A stretch of 64,000 bases of DNA from Rebecca billardiae RCC1528 (GCA_965240325.2 OZ251223.1:2790001-2854000); one strand, 5' to 3'. Counted from the first letter of the stretch, positions 11,296 through 22,171 are shown. Made by a program: numbers and translations. The notes: generated by a model from the letters alone, not told the origin.

Positions 11296-11605
11296 TGACG
11301 ACGACGACAGCAGTGTCAGCGCAGTGTAAACTCATTCATATCAGCATGTTCGGACGATATATTAGCGTCGCGCGGCCCGATAATATAGCGGCAGGCCGGC
11401 ACGCATATCGAAGGCAGCTAGCCACTCTCACTCTGCACTCAGCTTTACTGTTTACAGTTTACTAGCACGGTCTCCAGCCGCGCGGCAGCCCACGCGGCGC
11501 GCCCGGCCGGGCCGCGCCGGCCGCCCGCGCGCCGGCGGCCGAGGCCCCGCGGTGCCAGTCCGAAAATTATGCCCGACGAATAAATGCAGCAGACGACGAA
11601 AATCC

Positions 11606-11650
<45 letters not shown>

Positions 11651-11974
11651 ATTTTTATCCGGGCCGATCCGGGCGATCGTCCGGGGGCCGGGCATATCGA
11701 CGCTGATCAGAGCAGTGGTGATTAAAGTATATAGTATTCGTCGTCGCTAAACTGATGGACGACGATGACCGAGCGGACTGACCGCCGACGCGACCGCCCC
11801 GTGAGTCCCGTCACTGGCAGCTTCGCTCCCGTGGCCCGCCCGCCGGCGTCTCGGGTCCTATCCGAGTCAACGGCTGGCTCCAACTCCAAGGCCGACAACA
11901 GGCCGCAGTCTATACGCCGAGCCCGTCGCCGCAGCACAAAAAAGTGCCGGCACAGCCCGCCCTCTCACGCGCGC
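11296..11974. other. Intergenic region between convergent genes
   Basis: This 679-bp gap separates the stop of the coiled-coil gene from the stop of the aspartic protease gene. It is mixed in composition, with a GC-only block at about 11470-11550 followed by a long AT microsatellite. Small open frames here look random. Confidence 0.6.
11609..11647. repeat. (AT)n microsatellite flanked by near-palindromic arms
   Basis: About 39 bp of alternating A/T. The left flank reads AAAATCCGA and the right flank TCCGATTTTTAT, so the arms are almost complementary and the whole tract could extrude as a cruciform. Confidence 0.9.
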
Positions 11975-13204
11975 TCACTTGGCCTTGGCGAAGCCCAGCC
12001 GGTTCCGTTGCACGTCAAAGACAGTGTAGTACTTGCGCAGGAAGATGTCGCCCAGGATCCACAGCGGTCCACGCGGCTTGGGCACGTCGATGCCAAGGAA
12101 GCCGAAGAGGCAGGCCTGCTGCCCGAAGCTCGAGGTCTGGATAACGTACTCAGCGCCCGTCAGCTTGAAGATGTTGCCAGACAGTGAGATCTCCAGCTCG
12201 GGCAGCGAGTCGACGAGCGCGCAGTCGATCATGTACTCGCCCGTGCCAAGCACTGGTGTTGCGCCCGCCTTACGCGCGATCGCGTCAACCTCCTTGGTCG
12301 GCCCAGCGAGCACGGACGTGCCCGTGTCGAGGATGGCCTTGGTGGCGGATGAGACGTGCGCCCCACCGTACGAGAGCCCATGCAGCGCCGTCTCCCAGTA
12401 CGTGTCCGACGTGACCGGCACGTACACGAGCTCGCCCTGGAAGTGCTTTGCGTCGATCCCGCCGAGCGTGAGCTCGCCGGGCCCATGGTTGCCGAGGTAG
12501 AAGGCAAAGACGGCATCGGGCACCTGCTTCTGCCGGACGAGGGTCTGGAAGACGGGCGAGATTGAGTCCACCGAGATCGAGGGGAACGCCATCCCGAGGA
12601 TGCCGTCGAAGCGGCCGATGCCGTACGCCAGCCCCAGGCCGGTCACCGTGTCGACCTCGGCAAACTCCTGCCGGTTCGCCTTGAGCCCGGCGACGGTCAC
12701 CGTGTCGTACGAGAGATGGCCCGAGACGGGGCCCGAGCCGTACATGATGGAGAACTCGGTCCCATTCGGCACGTACGTCGAGGACGCCGTCGAGTCGTAC
12801 TTGGACTTGAGCAGGCACGCAAAGCCGCACGACGTGTTGGGCACCCACAGGTTGGACGAGCCCGTGTCAAAGATGACCTTGAACGGCTTGGGCGGCGAGC
12901 CGAGGTCGATCTCGCCGTAGTACTGCGCGTTCTGGTAGTCGTTGATGATCACAGACCTGCCCGACGCGTGGAACGTCGGGGCCTTCAGCTCCGCGCGCAG
13001 GTCCACGACGGCAGTGCCGTCGCACTTATGCCCGGATGCTTCGCCCGACGCACACGCGCGAGCGAGGAGCTCGTGCTCGAGCGCCAGCTGGCGCGTGCTC
13101 GGCTGCCGGTGGAGCGGGATACGGAGCACTGGCGCCGGCGCTGGCGCCTCGGCCGATGCGCCCGCGGGCAAGGCAAGGCATGCGAGCAAGTGTACGGCGA
13201 GCAT
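11975..13204 (-). CDS. Secreted or vacuolar pepsin-family aspartic protease (A1, cathepsin D-like)
   Basis: This is a 409-aa endopeptidase with both catalytic motifs: DTGS at D113 (FDTGSSNLWVP) and DTGT at D293 (ILDTGTSVLAGP). The flap tyrosine is in SIMYGSG (Y155), and the C-terminal LGDIFLRKYYTVFD block is intact, so the enzyme should be active. I chose ATG 13204 because it starts directly with a signal peptide (MLAVHLLACLALPAGASA). An in-frame ATG 20 codons upstream (13264) would put a basic stretch before it. The propeptide spans about residues 20-85. The plant-specific saposin-like insert is absent, so this is the cathepsin D/pepsin layout, expected in a lysosome/vacuole or outside the cell. 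Intronless. Confidence 0.95.
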   Translation of the reverse strand: MLAVHLLACLALPAGASAEAPAPAPVLRIPLHRQPSTRQLALEHELLARACASGEASGHKCDGTAVVDLRAELKAPTFHASGRSVIINDYQNAQYYGEIDLGSPPKPFKVIFDTGSSNLWVPNTSCGFACLLKSKYDSTASSTYVPNGTEFSIMYGSGPVSGHLSYDTVTVAGLKANRQEFAEVDTVTGLGLAYGIGRFDGILGMAFPSISVDSISPVFQTLVRQKQVPDAVFAFYLGNHGPGELTLGGIDAKHFQGELVYVPVTSDTYWETALHGLSYGGAHVSSATKAILDTGTSVLAGPTKEVDAIARKAGATPVLGTGEYMIDCALVDSLPELEISLSGNIFKLTGAEYVIQTSSFGQQACLFGFLGIDVPKPRGPLWILGDIFLRKYYTVFDVQRNRLGFAKAK

Positions 13205-13402
13205 GGCCTTGTGTCGCTGCAGGCGGCGGACGTCTCTCGCAGAGCGGCGTGCGATTTTTAACATTTTTTTTCCGCACGGCGCACGCGACGAAACCGCGCT
13301 GTTACGGTTTTTGAAGCCGATAACGATGGCGCTCTGCTGAGGTGTTGAGGGAGGGTCTTGGGTGCAACAGCTCCCTTCACTTCATCCGACGCGGACAACG
13401 AG
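13205..13402. promoter_or_regulatory. Putative bidirectional promoter, aspartic protease / 13403 gene
   Basis: 198 bp lie between the divergent start codons. It contains a T-rich patch (about 13256-13272) in GC-rich surroundings. Role inferred from the head-to-head layout. Confidence 0.45.
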
Positions 13403-14455
13403 ATGGCGTACACGTTTAAGGACAGCGATGCGGACGGCACGTACTTCAAAGACTACAACAAGGTGGACGGGCAGCAGAGCGTGCTCGTGGGCAACTGGTA
13501 TGAAGAGCGCAAGCTGCAGGAGATGACGGGCCACATGCGCAACTCGCAGTGGGTGGCGCCGTCGAGCATCTCGCAGCAGGCGGACTTCGAGCCCATGCAC
13601 ACGAAGATGAAGGGCCACCCTGACCTCGAGGACACGACGATGCGCGTCTTCTTCCACAGCAATGTGCGCGCCTGCGTGCCTGCCTTCTGCGCGTCTTCGC
13701 GCTCCAACTCACGGGCCACGTCCGTTTGCACGCGCGCCATCCCACCTGCAGTACGTCGCCCCGGCGGAGGTGAAGCCAGCCTCCAAGCTCTTCCGCGAGG
13801 ATCGGTGGCGAAAGTACGAGGAGCCGCAGAAGGGCGCGCGCACGGCGCTGCTCGAGCGGCGGGCGAGGGCCCTCGCACTCGCGCAGCTCGAGGGCGAGGA
13901 GATTGCGGCTGAGGAGCGCAGCAGGCTCGCCGAGTCTGAGGCCAAGGTGAGCGAGGCGCACGCAAACTTCGTGGGGCACGAGCCTGTCGCGCCGGAGGAA
14001 CGTGGCAAGCGCGTCATGAAGACGCAGGATGGCGACGTGGTGCGCGCCCGCGCGCCGTCTTGCCGCCACCGCTGTGCCGCCCTGGGCGCTGTGCGCCGAG
14101 CCGCTGTCCAACCCACGCCCACCTGCCCAACGTGCGCCGCTTGCGCGCGCAGGCGGTGCGGGACCCTTCGTTCCTGGTGGAGGTGGGGCTTGTCGAGCCG
14201 CATCTCGCGCTCTCCGCGAGCGTGGCGAATGCCTCTACGCCCGCTGGTGCGGTGAGCGTCGCCACGGGCTTGGGGATGGCGACGACAAGGGGCGACATGT
14301 TGCCAGAGCCCGTGACGTATGTCGACCGACCCGACGCGTTCATCCCGGGGCAGACAAAGGCCAAGGCGGCGATGGTGTACGCGAAGACGCGCAACGACGA
14401 GTTTAGCAAGCCCATCGAGCACTCTACGAAGCCCGGGGTGTGGCACGACATGTGA
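13403..14455 (+). CDS. Possible ciliary/flagellar protein, 283 aa, three exons
   Basis: Exons 13403-13663, 13752-14039 and 14153-14455 join in phase 0. Introns 13664-13751 (88 bp) and 14040-14152 (113 bp) start GTGCGCG and end CTGCAG and GCGCAG; a donor 3 bp earlier (14037) is also possible. The start MAYTFKDSDADGTYFKDYNK is at an ATG. The protein is hydrophilic, with a charged helix (LLERRARALALAQLEGEEIA) in the middle and short aromatic motifs (GNWYEERKLQE, SKLFREDRWRKYEEP, TYVDRPDAFIPG, STKPGVWHDM at the end). Small, soluble, Trp/Tyr-spaced proteins of this kind are typical of ciliary doublet-associated proteins (CFAPs), but I cannot name the family. It is divergent from the aspartic protease gene. 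Confidence 0.7.
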
Positions 14456-15174
14456 GCCACCGCGCTCGGCAGCCGTGCCCGGTGGATATGAGTGGCCCTA
14501 AGTGAGTCAGGTGGTCGGCGTTACCACTCACGTCCCGTGCTGGGGCCTGGGCCCCGGCCCCGGGGGTGCGGGGTGCGCGACTCGCTGCCGACAGCCCCGG
14601 ACTCCTGAGTCCTGATCGATCCGAGTTTCAGAATCAGACGCAAGCAGCGGCATAACGACGAGAGCAGCCAGCAGCGGTGTCAGTGTAACGCTGCCTGGGC
14701 CTGGTCGCTGTCAGAGGTGTTGAGGCGGGCTCGGGCTTCACGAGACACGACCCGTCGGACCGGAGTTGGTCAGTCGCCAGCCGCGCCTGAAGAACGGCAC
14801 TGACAATGTGTGGCCAAAAGCTGGCTCCTGGCTGATGCAAAAGTAACGAGCACTGCGGCATTTGCGATAATCAAGTGCGAGAAGCGCGCTCATCTTTGTA
14901 GGATGCGCACACGGAATCTGAACAATCCGTATCCATCACGTACCCGTCTCTCCTATGATCAATTACGGGGCAAATTCAGAAAATGGCCAAGGCCAAAGCC
15001 GCTGCTTGAGGCCTTGAGGGGCTTTTCAAGCAGCTTCACAACAGCTGCGCGGGCGGAGCAATATCCGCAGCACCGTGGCCAGCCCGCCTGGGCGCCCGGC
15101 CGCGAGCGCGGCGCTCGCGAGCTGGTGGTGACCCGTGCTGATCACGTGCAGACGCCCGTCGATATCATACGGGC
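14456..15174. other. Intergenic region upstream of the K+ channel gene
   Basis: 719 bp with no recognisable gene. The first 150 bp are GC-rich, the rest more balanced, with A-rich words near 14870-15000. It presumably contains the 3' UTR of the upstream gene and the promoter of the channel gene. I see no repeat or RNA gene. Confidence 0.5.
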
Positions 15175-18100
15175 ATGTCTGGGAGAGCTGGAGTGGGCAG
15201 CCGGCGTGGATCTGAGGCGAGCGTCACCGGGACCGATGACTCTGGGAGGTTTGACTGGAGCAAAGTCCGAGGCGTGGCACCCGGCGCGCAGCTGTCGGAG
15301 GCGAACGCGATCAAACGGCGCCTCGACATTCGTTACGAGCTGATCGACCCGTCCTGGCGAGCCAACGTGCGCTGGTGGATCGAGTCGTCGGTGACGGGCC
15401 GCATGTTTGAGCTCTCGCACTCGATGCTCAGCATCGCGTCGTGCGTGATGTACGTCATCTGGACGTACTACATCGAGGTGCCCGAATGGGAGTATCACCC
15501 GATTTTCAACATGACCGAAATCGTCTTCGTCCTCATCTTCCTCGTCGACTACCTCCTGCGCGTCGTCGGCTTTGGCATGCGGTACATGTTCTCGCTCAAC
15601 GGCATCGTCGACCTCGTTACGACCGTGCCGACACTCATCCCTCTGATGGCGGACTTTGAGCTGCTCTCGGCGACTTTCGACCTCGATTCGGAGGTGGCCG
15701 CTGACCCGAGCAACGAGCAGCAGTTCCTGTTCCTCCGCTTCCTCCGGCTGAACGTGCGCATCCTCCGCGCGCTCCGCTTCCTGCGCGTGCTGCGCACGCT
15801 GCGCTTCCTGCGCTTCACGCTCACCAATATCGAGCGCAACCAGAACGTGGGCGTGCAGCGGCAGATCACGGAGATCGTGCTCACGGCGCTCACGATCATC
15901 TTCTGCACCGCGTCGATGATCCAGATCCTCGACGTCGACGACCAGGGCTCGCACCTGCTCAACTGGCACGACGCGTTCTACCTGACGATCACGACCATCT
16001 CGACCGTCGGCTACGGCGACATTGCGCCCATCCGCGTCGAGGCGCGGCTCGTGATGTGCTTCGTCATCCTGCTCTCGCTCGTGCTGATCCCGCGGCAGAC
16101 GAGCCGGCTGATCAACATGTCGTCCGACCCGCCCGTGATCGGCAAGCTCCCCGGCTCCGACCGCTCGCACCTCGTGCTCACGGGCAACGGCGTGATGTCG
16201 CACGCGACCGTCTCGCAGTTCCTGCGCGCGCTGTACGCCAACGACACGGCGCGCACGCGCCGCCAGCTGCCGCACGTGGTGCTGCTGCACCCGAGTGCGC
16301 TGCCGCGCGAGCTGCGGAACCTGATCCAGCAGCGCCTCTTCCTCGACCGCGTGTCCTTCTTCCGCGGCTCCACGCTCGTCGAGGACGACATGCTGCGCGC
16401 GCGCGTGCGGTTTGCCGAGGCGGTGTTTGTGCTCGGGGACCCGGGCTGCGACGACGCGACACGGGAGGACGCCGCGTCGCTGATGATGGTGCTGGCGGTG
16501 CGCTCGTTCAGCCACGACGTGCCGTGCCTGGTGCAGCTGCTCTCGGGCAACTCGATCGGCGACCTCAACCTCGCGCTCGACCCGTCGTGGCCGCGCGTGC
16601 ACGCGGTGAACATCGTGGAGCTGAAGAACCTCATCCTCGCCAAGGCGTGCGTGGTGGAGGGCTACTGCACGTTCATCACCAACCTGCTCGTGCCGCCCGA
16701 CGCGTCGGCGGGGAGCCCGCTCGCGGCGCAGGAGGAGCGGTCGCACGGCGGCCGCGCGCTCACCACCGACTTCCTCGACGCGCTCGGCGAGCACCAGGAC
16801 GCGCCCGACACGGACTTTGAGCAGTACGAGCGGTGCGCGTCCAACCGGCTGATGCTGGCGGCCGTGCCAGAGGCGATGCACGGCATGCAGATCCAGACCG
16901 TCTCGCTCTGGCTGCGGCTCGACCTGGGCTCGACGCTGATCGCGGTGAAGAGCGCGGACAACTCGCGCTCGATCGACGTCGTGATCAACCCGTCGGTCGA
17001 GTACACGCTCACCGACGGCGACATCCTCTACATCGTGTCCACGGACGAGGAGGTGCCCAAGCGAGTGATGCGGCTGCAGACGGCGGCCGCGCGCGAGGAC
17101 GTGGAGGACGCGCTCGAGGGGCGCGTGGACGGCATGCGCGCGCGCGTCTGGCCGCACATCCAGCGGCTCAAGAGGCGCAGGGTGTCGTCCGTCGACGAGG
17201 ACAAGAGCCCCTGGAAGGCCATCTTCGACGCGAAGCGGCTCGTCAGGCGCCCGTCACCGCAGCAGCGCGGGGCCGGCTTCACAGTGCGCGTGCCGTTCCC
17301 GACGACGATGCCCTCGTTTGGCGCGGTCAGCTGGGGTGGCGGCGGGGGCAGGGAGAGCGGCAGCACGGCGGAGGATGGCGGCTCCGGCCGGCGCGCGCGC
17401 GCAGGCCGCTGGCCGGGCCGGCTCACCACCGAGGCGCACCCACGCGGCGGGCCGGGCGGCGCGCCCGAGCCGAGCTTCAACGCGTGGGAGGCGCGGTGGG
17501 AGGCGGACGGCCTGCGCGAGATGCTGCACTGGAAGGCGGAGCAGAAGGAGGCGCCGGTCATCGAGTCGGTCGAGCCCGCGGAGGTGGCCAGCTGGGAGAA
17601 CCACGTGATCCTCTCGGTCGACGGCGGCACGCTGGACTGGGGCGGCGTCGCCATCCTCGCGGGCGCGCTGCGCGTGTCCACCTCGTCCACGCGGCTGCTC
17701 GTGCTCACTTACGACGCGCCCGAGCCGCAGGAGTGGACGCTCGTGCAGCGCGCGTCCAAGACCGTGCACTGGATGAGGGGCAGCTTCGCGGCGAAGGGGC
17801 ACCTCGCGCGCGCCAACGTGCGCAGCGCGCACCGCCTGATGATCCTCGTCCCGCCGGTCTCGCAGCGCGCTTCGAGCAAGTCGAACGACCTCCACCTGGT
17901 GGACCAGCAGGCGGTGCTCACGTACTTGTCGCTCGACGCCGCGCTCGGCTCGGTCAAGAACCCGTGCATCGTCGAGCTGGAGTACCTGGAGAACGTGCGC
18001 TTCCTTCGGCCGGACAAGGCGAGGCAGACGTCGGAGCCGCCCCCGCGCGCGAACGGGCTGACGAGGCGCGCCGAGATCATCACCGACACGCTCACGCGCA

Positions 18101-18621
18101 GGCACTCGGTGGCGCCGGGCGAGGGGCGCCGCGGCGCCGACGCGCAGTACAGCTCCGAGAAGAAGCGCAGCGCCACTGCGGAGTCGCGCGCGAGCGCCTT
18201 CCACCCAGCGTTCGCCTCGGGGCGCGTCTTCTCGATGCGATCGCTCGACGCGCTGCTCAACCACGCGTACCTCGAGCCCTCGATCGTCGAGCTCGTCAAG
18301 CGGCTCTCGCTGCCCTGCCCGGACACCGTCTTCTCGACGCGTGCCAGCATACCGCAAAGGCGCCAAAAGTCCCACCTTACGCTGCTGCCGGTGCCGCCCG
18401 ATCTCGCGGGGCGCACTTTTGGCACGCTCTACCAGCGCGCGCTGGTGGTGCATGGCATCGTCTGCCTTGCGCTGGTCACGCGCTCGCGGAGTGTCACCGG
18501 CGCGCCGTTGCCGCACACGCTGCCATTTGTGATCACCAACCCGCCCCTCGAGCGCAGTCTGAGCAAGCACGACTATGTGTACGTGCTGACCGTCTCCGAG
18601 TCGCCCGCGGATCTCGAGTGA
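15175..18621 (+). CDS. BK/Slo-type potassium channel with voltage sensor and two RCK domains
   Basis: A single 1148-aa frame. Six membrane segments can be placed: S1 about 80-100, S2 111-133, S3 140-161, S4 186-213, S5 230-253, S6 290-312. S4 has an arginine at almost every third position over about nine repeats, longer than in most channels. The selectivity filter is TVGYGD (277-282) after the pore helix. RCK1 follows at about 331-515 (HLVLTGNGVMSHATVSQFL, then VLGDPGCDDATREDA). A Gly/Arg-rich linker leads to RCK2 (WENHVILSVDGG, HRLMILVPP, NPCIVELEYLENVRFL). This is the Slo/BK layout, but no extra S0 segment and no Asp-rich calcium bowl are evident, so the gating ligand is uncertain. The channel should pass K+ in the plasma or flagellar membrane. 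Intronless. Confidence 0.92.
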   Translation: MSGRAGVGSRRGSEASVTGTDDSGRFDWSKVRGVAPGAQLSEANAIKRRLDIRYELIDPSWRANVRWWIESSVTGRMFELSHSMLSIASCVMYVIWTYYIEVPEWEYHPIFNMTEIVFVLIFLVDYLLRVVGFGMRYMFSLNGIVDLVTTVPTLIPLMADFELLSATFDLDSEVAADPSNEQQFLFLRFLRLNVRILRALRFLRVLRTLRFLRFTLTNIERNQNVGVQRQITEIVLTALTIIFCTASMIQILDVDDQGSHLLNWHDAFYLTITTISTVGYGDIAPIRVEARLVMCFVILLSLVLIPRQTSRLINMSSDPPVIGKLPGSDRSHLVLTGNGVMSHATVSQFLRALYANDTARTRRQLPHVVLLHPSALPRELRNLIQQRLFLDRVSFFRGSTLVEDDMLRARVRFAEAVFVLGDPGCDDATREDAASLMMVLAVRSFSHDVPCLVQLLSGNSIGDLNLALDPSWPRVHAVNIVELKNLILAKACVVEGYCTFITNLLVPPDASAGSPLAAQEERSHGGRALTTDFLDALGEHQDAPDTDFEQYERCASNRLMLAAVPEAMHGMQIQTVSLWLRLDLGSTLIAVKSADNSRSIDVVINPSVEYTLTDGDILYIVSTDEEVPKRVMRLQTAAAREDVEDALEGRVDGMRARVWPHIQRLKRRRVSSVDEDKSPWKAIFDAKRLVRRPSPQQRGAGFTVRVPFPTTMPSFGAVSWGGGGGRESGSTAEDGGSGRRARAGRWPGRLTTEAHPRGGPGGAPEPSFNAWEARWEADGLREMLHWKAEQKEAPVIESVEPAEVASWENHVILSVDGGTLDWGGVAILAGALRVSTSSTRLLVLTYDAPEPQEWTLVQRASKTVHWMRGSFAAKGHLARANVRSAHRLMILVPPVSQRASSKSNDLHLVDQQAVLTYLSLDAALGSVKNPCIVELEYLENVRFLRPDKARQTSEPPPRANGLTRRAEIITDTLTRRHSVAPGEGRRGADAQYSSEKKRSATAESRASAFHPAFASGRVFSMRSLDALLNHAYLEPSIVELVKRLSLPCPDTVFSTRASIPQRRQKSHLTLLPVPPDLAGRTFGTLYQRALVVHGIVCLALVTRSRSVTGAPLPHTLPFVITNPPLERSLSKHDYVYVLTVSESPADLE

Positions 18622-18659
18622 TGACGTGATTAGACATTGCAGTCGTCCGCCGCCCCGAT

Positions 18660-18662
<3 letters not shown>

Positions 18663-18720
<58 letters not shown>
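18663..18720. repeat. (AT)n microsatellite
   Basis: About 58 bp of pure alternating A/T, 42 bp after the stop codon of the K+ channel gene. It continues after a GC interruption as a further short AT run and may lie in that gene's 3' UTR. Confidence 0.95.
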
Positions 18721-18723
<3 letters not shown>

Positions 18724-18986
18724 TATATATACGTACATACACACAGACTCACTGAGTGACACACACCGATTAATATATATATGACCGCGTTCCGCGGTCC
18801 TTTTCCGTAGAACGAACGTAGTTCAGGGCCCGCGGTGGCGGTGCACCCTCCATCGCAGTCGTCTATTGACAGACCCGGAGTTGCATGCCCGTACAACTAG
18901 ACTCCACGGCGGCGCGCCGCCGCCCGCCGCGCCGGGCGCGGGCCCATCGCACTTCGCAGCCGCCGGCGCGGCGCCGATTGTGTACA

Positions 18987-19310
18987 GGCGGATGCGACGA
19001 GGCGTGATCGACGCATGAGCGCGACTCCACGTGCACGCCAGGCCACGCGAAGCTGACAGCCAGGGAGCACGGTGCGGGGCCGCGGATTCGTTCGGGCCGC
19101 TGCTGCTGACTGACCGCTGTCCCGCGGGTCACCGCGCACCGGCAGCGCCAGGATAGTTAGATGATTTGCACTGGTCCGAGTAGGGTTCGACCAGCGCCTG
19201 CGCGACGGCCGACAGGCGGGCGCGAGGCGTGATCGAGGCATGAGCGCAACTCGACGTGCACGCCAGGCCACGCGGTCGGCGGTGCTGTCAGCCCGAGGGA
19301 GCACGGTGCC
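18987..19310. repeat. Imperfect direct repeat, two copies of about 85-90 bp
   Basis: The words GAGGCGTGATCGA, GCATGAGCGC, ACGTGCACGCCAGGCCACGCG and GGGAGCACGGTGC occur in the same order at about 18987-19074 and 19218-19310. The copies differ by substitutions and one short insertion, so this is an old duplication. No coding interpretation is supported. Confidence 0.75.
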
Positions 19311-19910
19311 GAGGTGCGAGGGCACCAGGCATGGCAAGGGCGGCGCGTGGTGAAGTCGGAGACTCAGAGATCGATCAGTCCGGCATCAGGCGCCGGCAGG
19401 CGCCGCTGCCCCCGAGCTTGCGAGAGCCCGAATACAGGGCGGCTGCCGCGGCGCAGGCGCCGGCCCGACGCGCGGCGGATGCGCAGGCAGTCGACACAGG
19501 GCGGGCGGGGGCGCGCGGAGTGAGCGGGGCACGAACTCGATGTCGCCCGTCAGTCGGGACCCGCCGCAGCCGCGCGCACCAGGCGCCACTCGCCGCGCGT
19601 ACCTCCCATCGCGGGGCCATCGCCGTCCTCACCCGTCCCCTCGCGAGTGCGACGAGTCGGTCGCTCGTGGCTCGCCCCCTCGCTGACTGGCGTACAAAAC
19701 GCGGCGGACACGCCGCGCGCGATACGGATAGCTGCGGCGGATATTTTTCAATAATGTCTCGCACTATTGGAGTTGGTTGGACTATTATGTCAACGGTCGT
19801 TCTTGGCATCTTGCGGCGGCGCACTACATGAACGAGAGTCTACCCACAATTACCCAGCCTGGCACACTTGGGCGTGGGTTTCGTTGATTCCTCTGACTAT
19901 ACAAAAGGGC

Positions 19911-19990
19911 CGGGCGCGACATTGCGTTAATCTGAGGTGGGCCGAAACGAGTGTTTGGCAGACGTCGAGAAAAAAACATGGCCGCCCCTG
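19911..19990 (+). repeat. Dispersed repeat, copy 1
   Basis: The 36-bp core 19920-19955 (CATTGCGTTAAT, a variable 12-mer, then GAAACGAGTGTT) matches the reverse complement of 23345-23380. In this orientation both copies read RHCVN-x2-W-x-ETSV in one frame, which suggests a shared ancestral coding or mobile sequence. Similarity fades on both sides. Confidence 0.7.
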
Positions 19991-20363
19991 ATTGGCTGAT
20001 GCTTTAACACCCTTCAATATAGCGCTCGAGAGCGCAAGATTCCCGTAATAGGGAGGTCCGCAGGGACTCTTCAATCTTCCCATCGTCGCGGTTCGAGGAC
20101 CAGCTCCAGCTCCGCCTTCCGACCGAGGGGACTGGTGAAGCTGGCGCCCTCGGGCCTTTCCGTCGAACACCTGCTCGCTACTACAGCTCGGGCTGCGGTC
20201 CGAACACGGCGTGGCAGAATGGCGCCAAGCAGTAAGGCGATGGACGCGGCCGGGCGTTGACCGTTGCCCAAGACCGGCGGGTGCTGCGCGGTAAATTGCT
20301 CGTGCGCGGGGCCGGTCAGTTGGAGTCCGCGCTCCGCAGCGCGGAGCACGTGAAGCGAACAGA

Positions 20364-20789
20364 GTGTCCGCAGCCACAGATGCGGTGGTCAGCTCATGCA
20401 GGTTCGTGATAAACCAGTCCTCGCGCGGCCATCAACACCGCCACGCCCTGCCCCTGATCATCTCGTCGCTCGAGAACCCGCGCGAGCGGGAAATGGATGG
20501 GTCGGGCACGGCGGGCATCGAGTCCTACCTCTTCTTGCAGTGCTCCCTGCAGCCGCAGTCACTGCTCGACAGCATGGGTGGTGCAGTCAGGTCGGGAGCA
20601 CCGTCAGAGCCCATTGCCTTGCCAAGGCTGGTGTACTTTGACCGAAGCCACTTCTGCGCGGAGGCGGCTGGTGACGCCATCATTGCCAAGCGCGCCGGCC
20701 GCGAGTCACATTCAACACCGACGACGAGGCGAGGCGCGGAAGAAGCTGCGGTGGCTGCTGCTGTACAGGTCCGGGGTGGCCAAGACTAG
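20364..20789 (+). other. Open frame of 141 codons, possible gene remnant
   Basis: Unlike its neighbours in the desert, this frame has balanced amino-acid use, for example an internal Met followed by a Leu/Gln-rich stretch (ESYLFLQCSLQPQSLLDS) and ALPRLVYFDRSHFCAEAAGD. A protein-like continuation (KKLRWLLLYRSGVAK) appears in another frame just downstream, as if a frameshift had occurred near 20710-20740. I recognise no family. It may be a decayed gene or transposon fragment, or chance. Confidence 0.3.
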
Positions 20790-20811
20790 GGCGATAACGG
20801 CCATCCCACGG

Positions 20812-20984
20812 TGCTGCCCGGTGAGAACGTGCTCCGATGATCATAGTGTCTGTGCGCCGCGCAGGGCACCCCCGGCCGCGGCACTATTCTCGTGCAGTGC
20901 TGCCCGGTGAGAACGTGCTCTGATAATCATAATAGCAGTCTGCGTCTGTGCGCCGCCGGGCACCGCCACTTTTCCCGTGCAGTG
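20812..20984. repeat. Tandem duplication, two units of about 86 bp
   Basis: TGCTGCCCGGTGAGAACGTG begins both units, at 20812 and 20898. They continue similarly (GATnATCATA, CTGTGCGCCG, GGGCACC, CCCGTGCAGTG-like end), with small indels. Confidence 0.85.
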
Positions 20985-21289
20985 TCGAGCTAGTGGTTTT
21001 TAGATCCGTGCGCCCACGTAGTGCGCTGGCGTCGGGCTCCGCGCGATGGCCGCGGCTGAGGCACCCGGCATATAATAAGAATAGCCGGGGCTCATCCGAT
21101 TCGATCCTCACTCAGAGTCACTTATAGTCGATATCTTCCGTTTCAATCACCATGCATGCCGTAGTCGTATAGTCGTGTATATTCCTGACAGGCTCATCAG
21201 CGCCTGCGGCCCTACGGTTGTGAATAGTACGTAGTACTGGGGCAGGGCACCCGGCGCGGACGGCGGAGTGACTCGGCGCATGTGCCGTG

Positions 21290-21374
21290 ACCGGCGGCGG
21301 CCCGCGGCGTCACGGCGTGCCTCACCCGGCGCGCGTGCCGACCGGCGGCGGCCCGCGGCGTCACGGCGTGCCTC
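21290..21374. repeat. Direct repeat of 34 bp, 51 bp apart
   Basis: An identical 34-bp GC-only sequence (starting ACCGGCGGCGGCCCGCGG, ending CACGGCGTGCCTC) lies at 21290-21323 and 21341-21374. Confidence 0.9.
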
Positions 21375-21589
21375 GCATGGCATCAGGTTCAGACAGCAGC
21401 AGACTAAATACGGTGACTCTGCTGCAGAAGGCGGTTCTCCGCCACGCTGATCGAGTGATCGAGCACTTGCTTGCTTCCCGGCGAGCGGCGCGGGCGGCGG
21501 CGACGGGATCATAGTCACATCACCTGTGTGTCTAGTGTCAGCAGCTATACTGACGATTACTATCGTCTCGTCATACTGTAGTACGCAGC

Positions 21590-21639
21590 TCGTCAGTCAA
21601 CGCCTGCTGGCGGCTCGTCAGTCGACGCCTGCTGGCGGC
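21590..21639. repeat. Tandem repeat, two 25-bp units
   Basis: TCGTCAGTCnACGCCTGCTG plus GCGGC is repeated head-to-tail at 21590-21614 and 21615-21639, with one mismatch. Confidence 0.9.
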
Positions 21640-22171
21640 GCTCACCACGACTCACAGCAGGCTTATCCGACGATTGGCATCAGCATAGTAGATCAATCAT
21701 GCAGCGTCGGAGTTCGTCACTACGTCGACGCGGCCGGGGACCCGGACAGCCGCCATAACTACATTGTTGTTAGACTTACTCGGCGGAGTCGTCGGAGACT
21801 AAAGTTACGGCCGGACGCACTCATCAGTGTCGATCAATTGACGACATCCGACCATCATATCAATTATCAACGGCGCGGGCAGCACGGTCTGACTAAAGTC
21901 TAAAGAGTTTCAAAGAGGTCATCAGTCAGCAGCCTCGGACGGCACGACGCAGTAGACGGCCACGGGGACGCCGCGGCCGCGCTGATGCTGCAAGTAGCGT
22001 ATATGTGATGATGTAGAAAACGAGCCGTCGCGCTCGTCAAAAGTCCGAGGGCGAGGCCACCGCGCCCGCGGGACCGGCGTCGACCGCAGATCAGGTGTCG
22101 TCGGACAGTTGACTGACGGCGGCGGCGTGGCCGGCGCAGGCGTCGCCCGGCCGCGGCCTTGGCCCGCGCAG

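Noticed and set aside
19140-19210. A GGTTCGACC word resembling a tRNA B-box
   Set aside because: No matching A-box at the right distance and no foldable acceptor or anticodon stem could be drawn.
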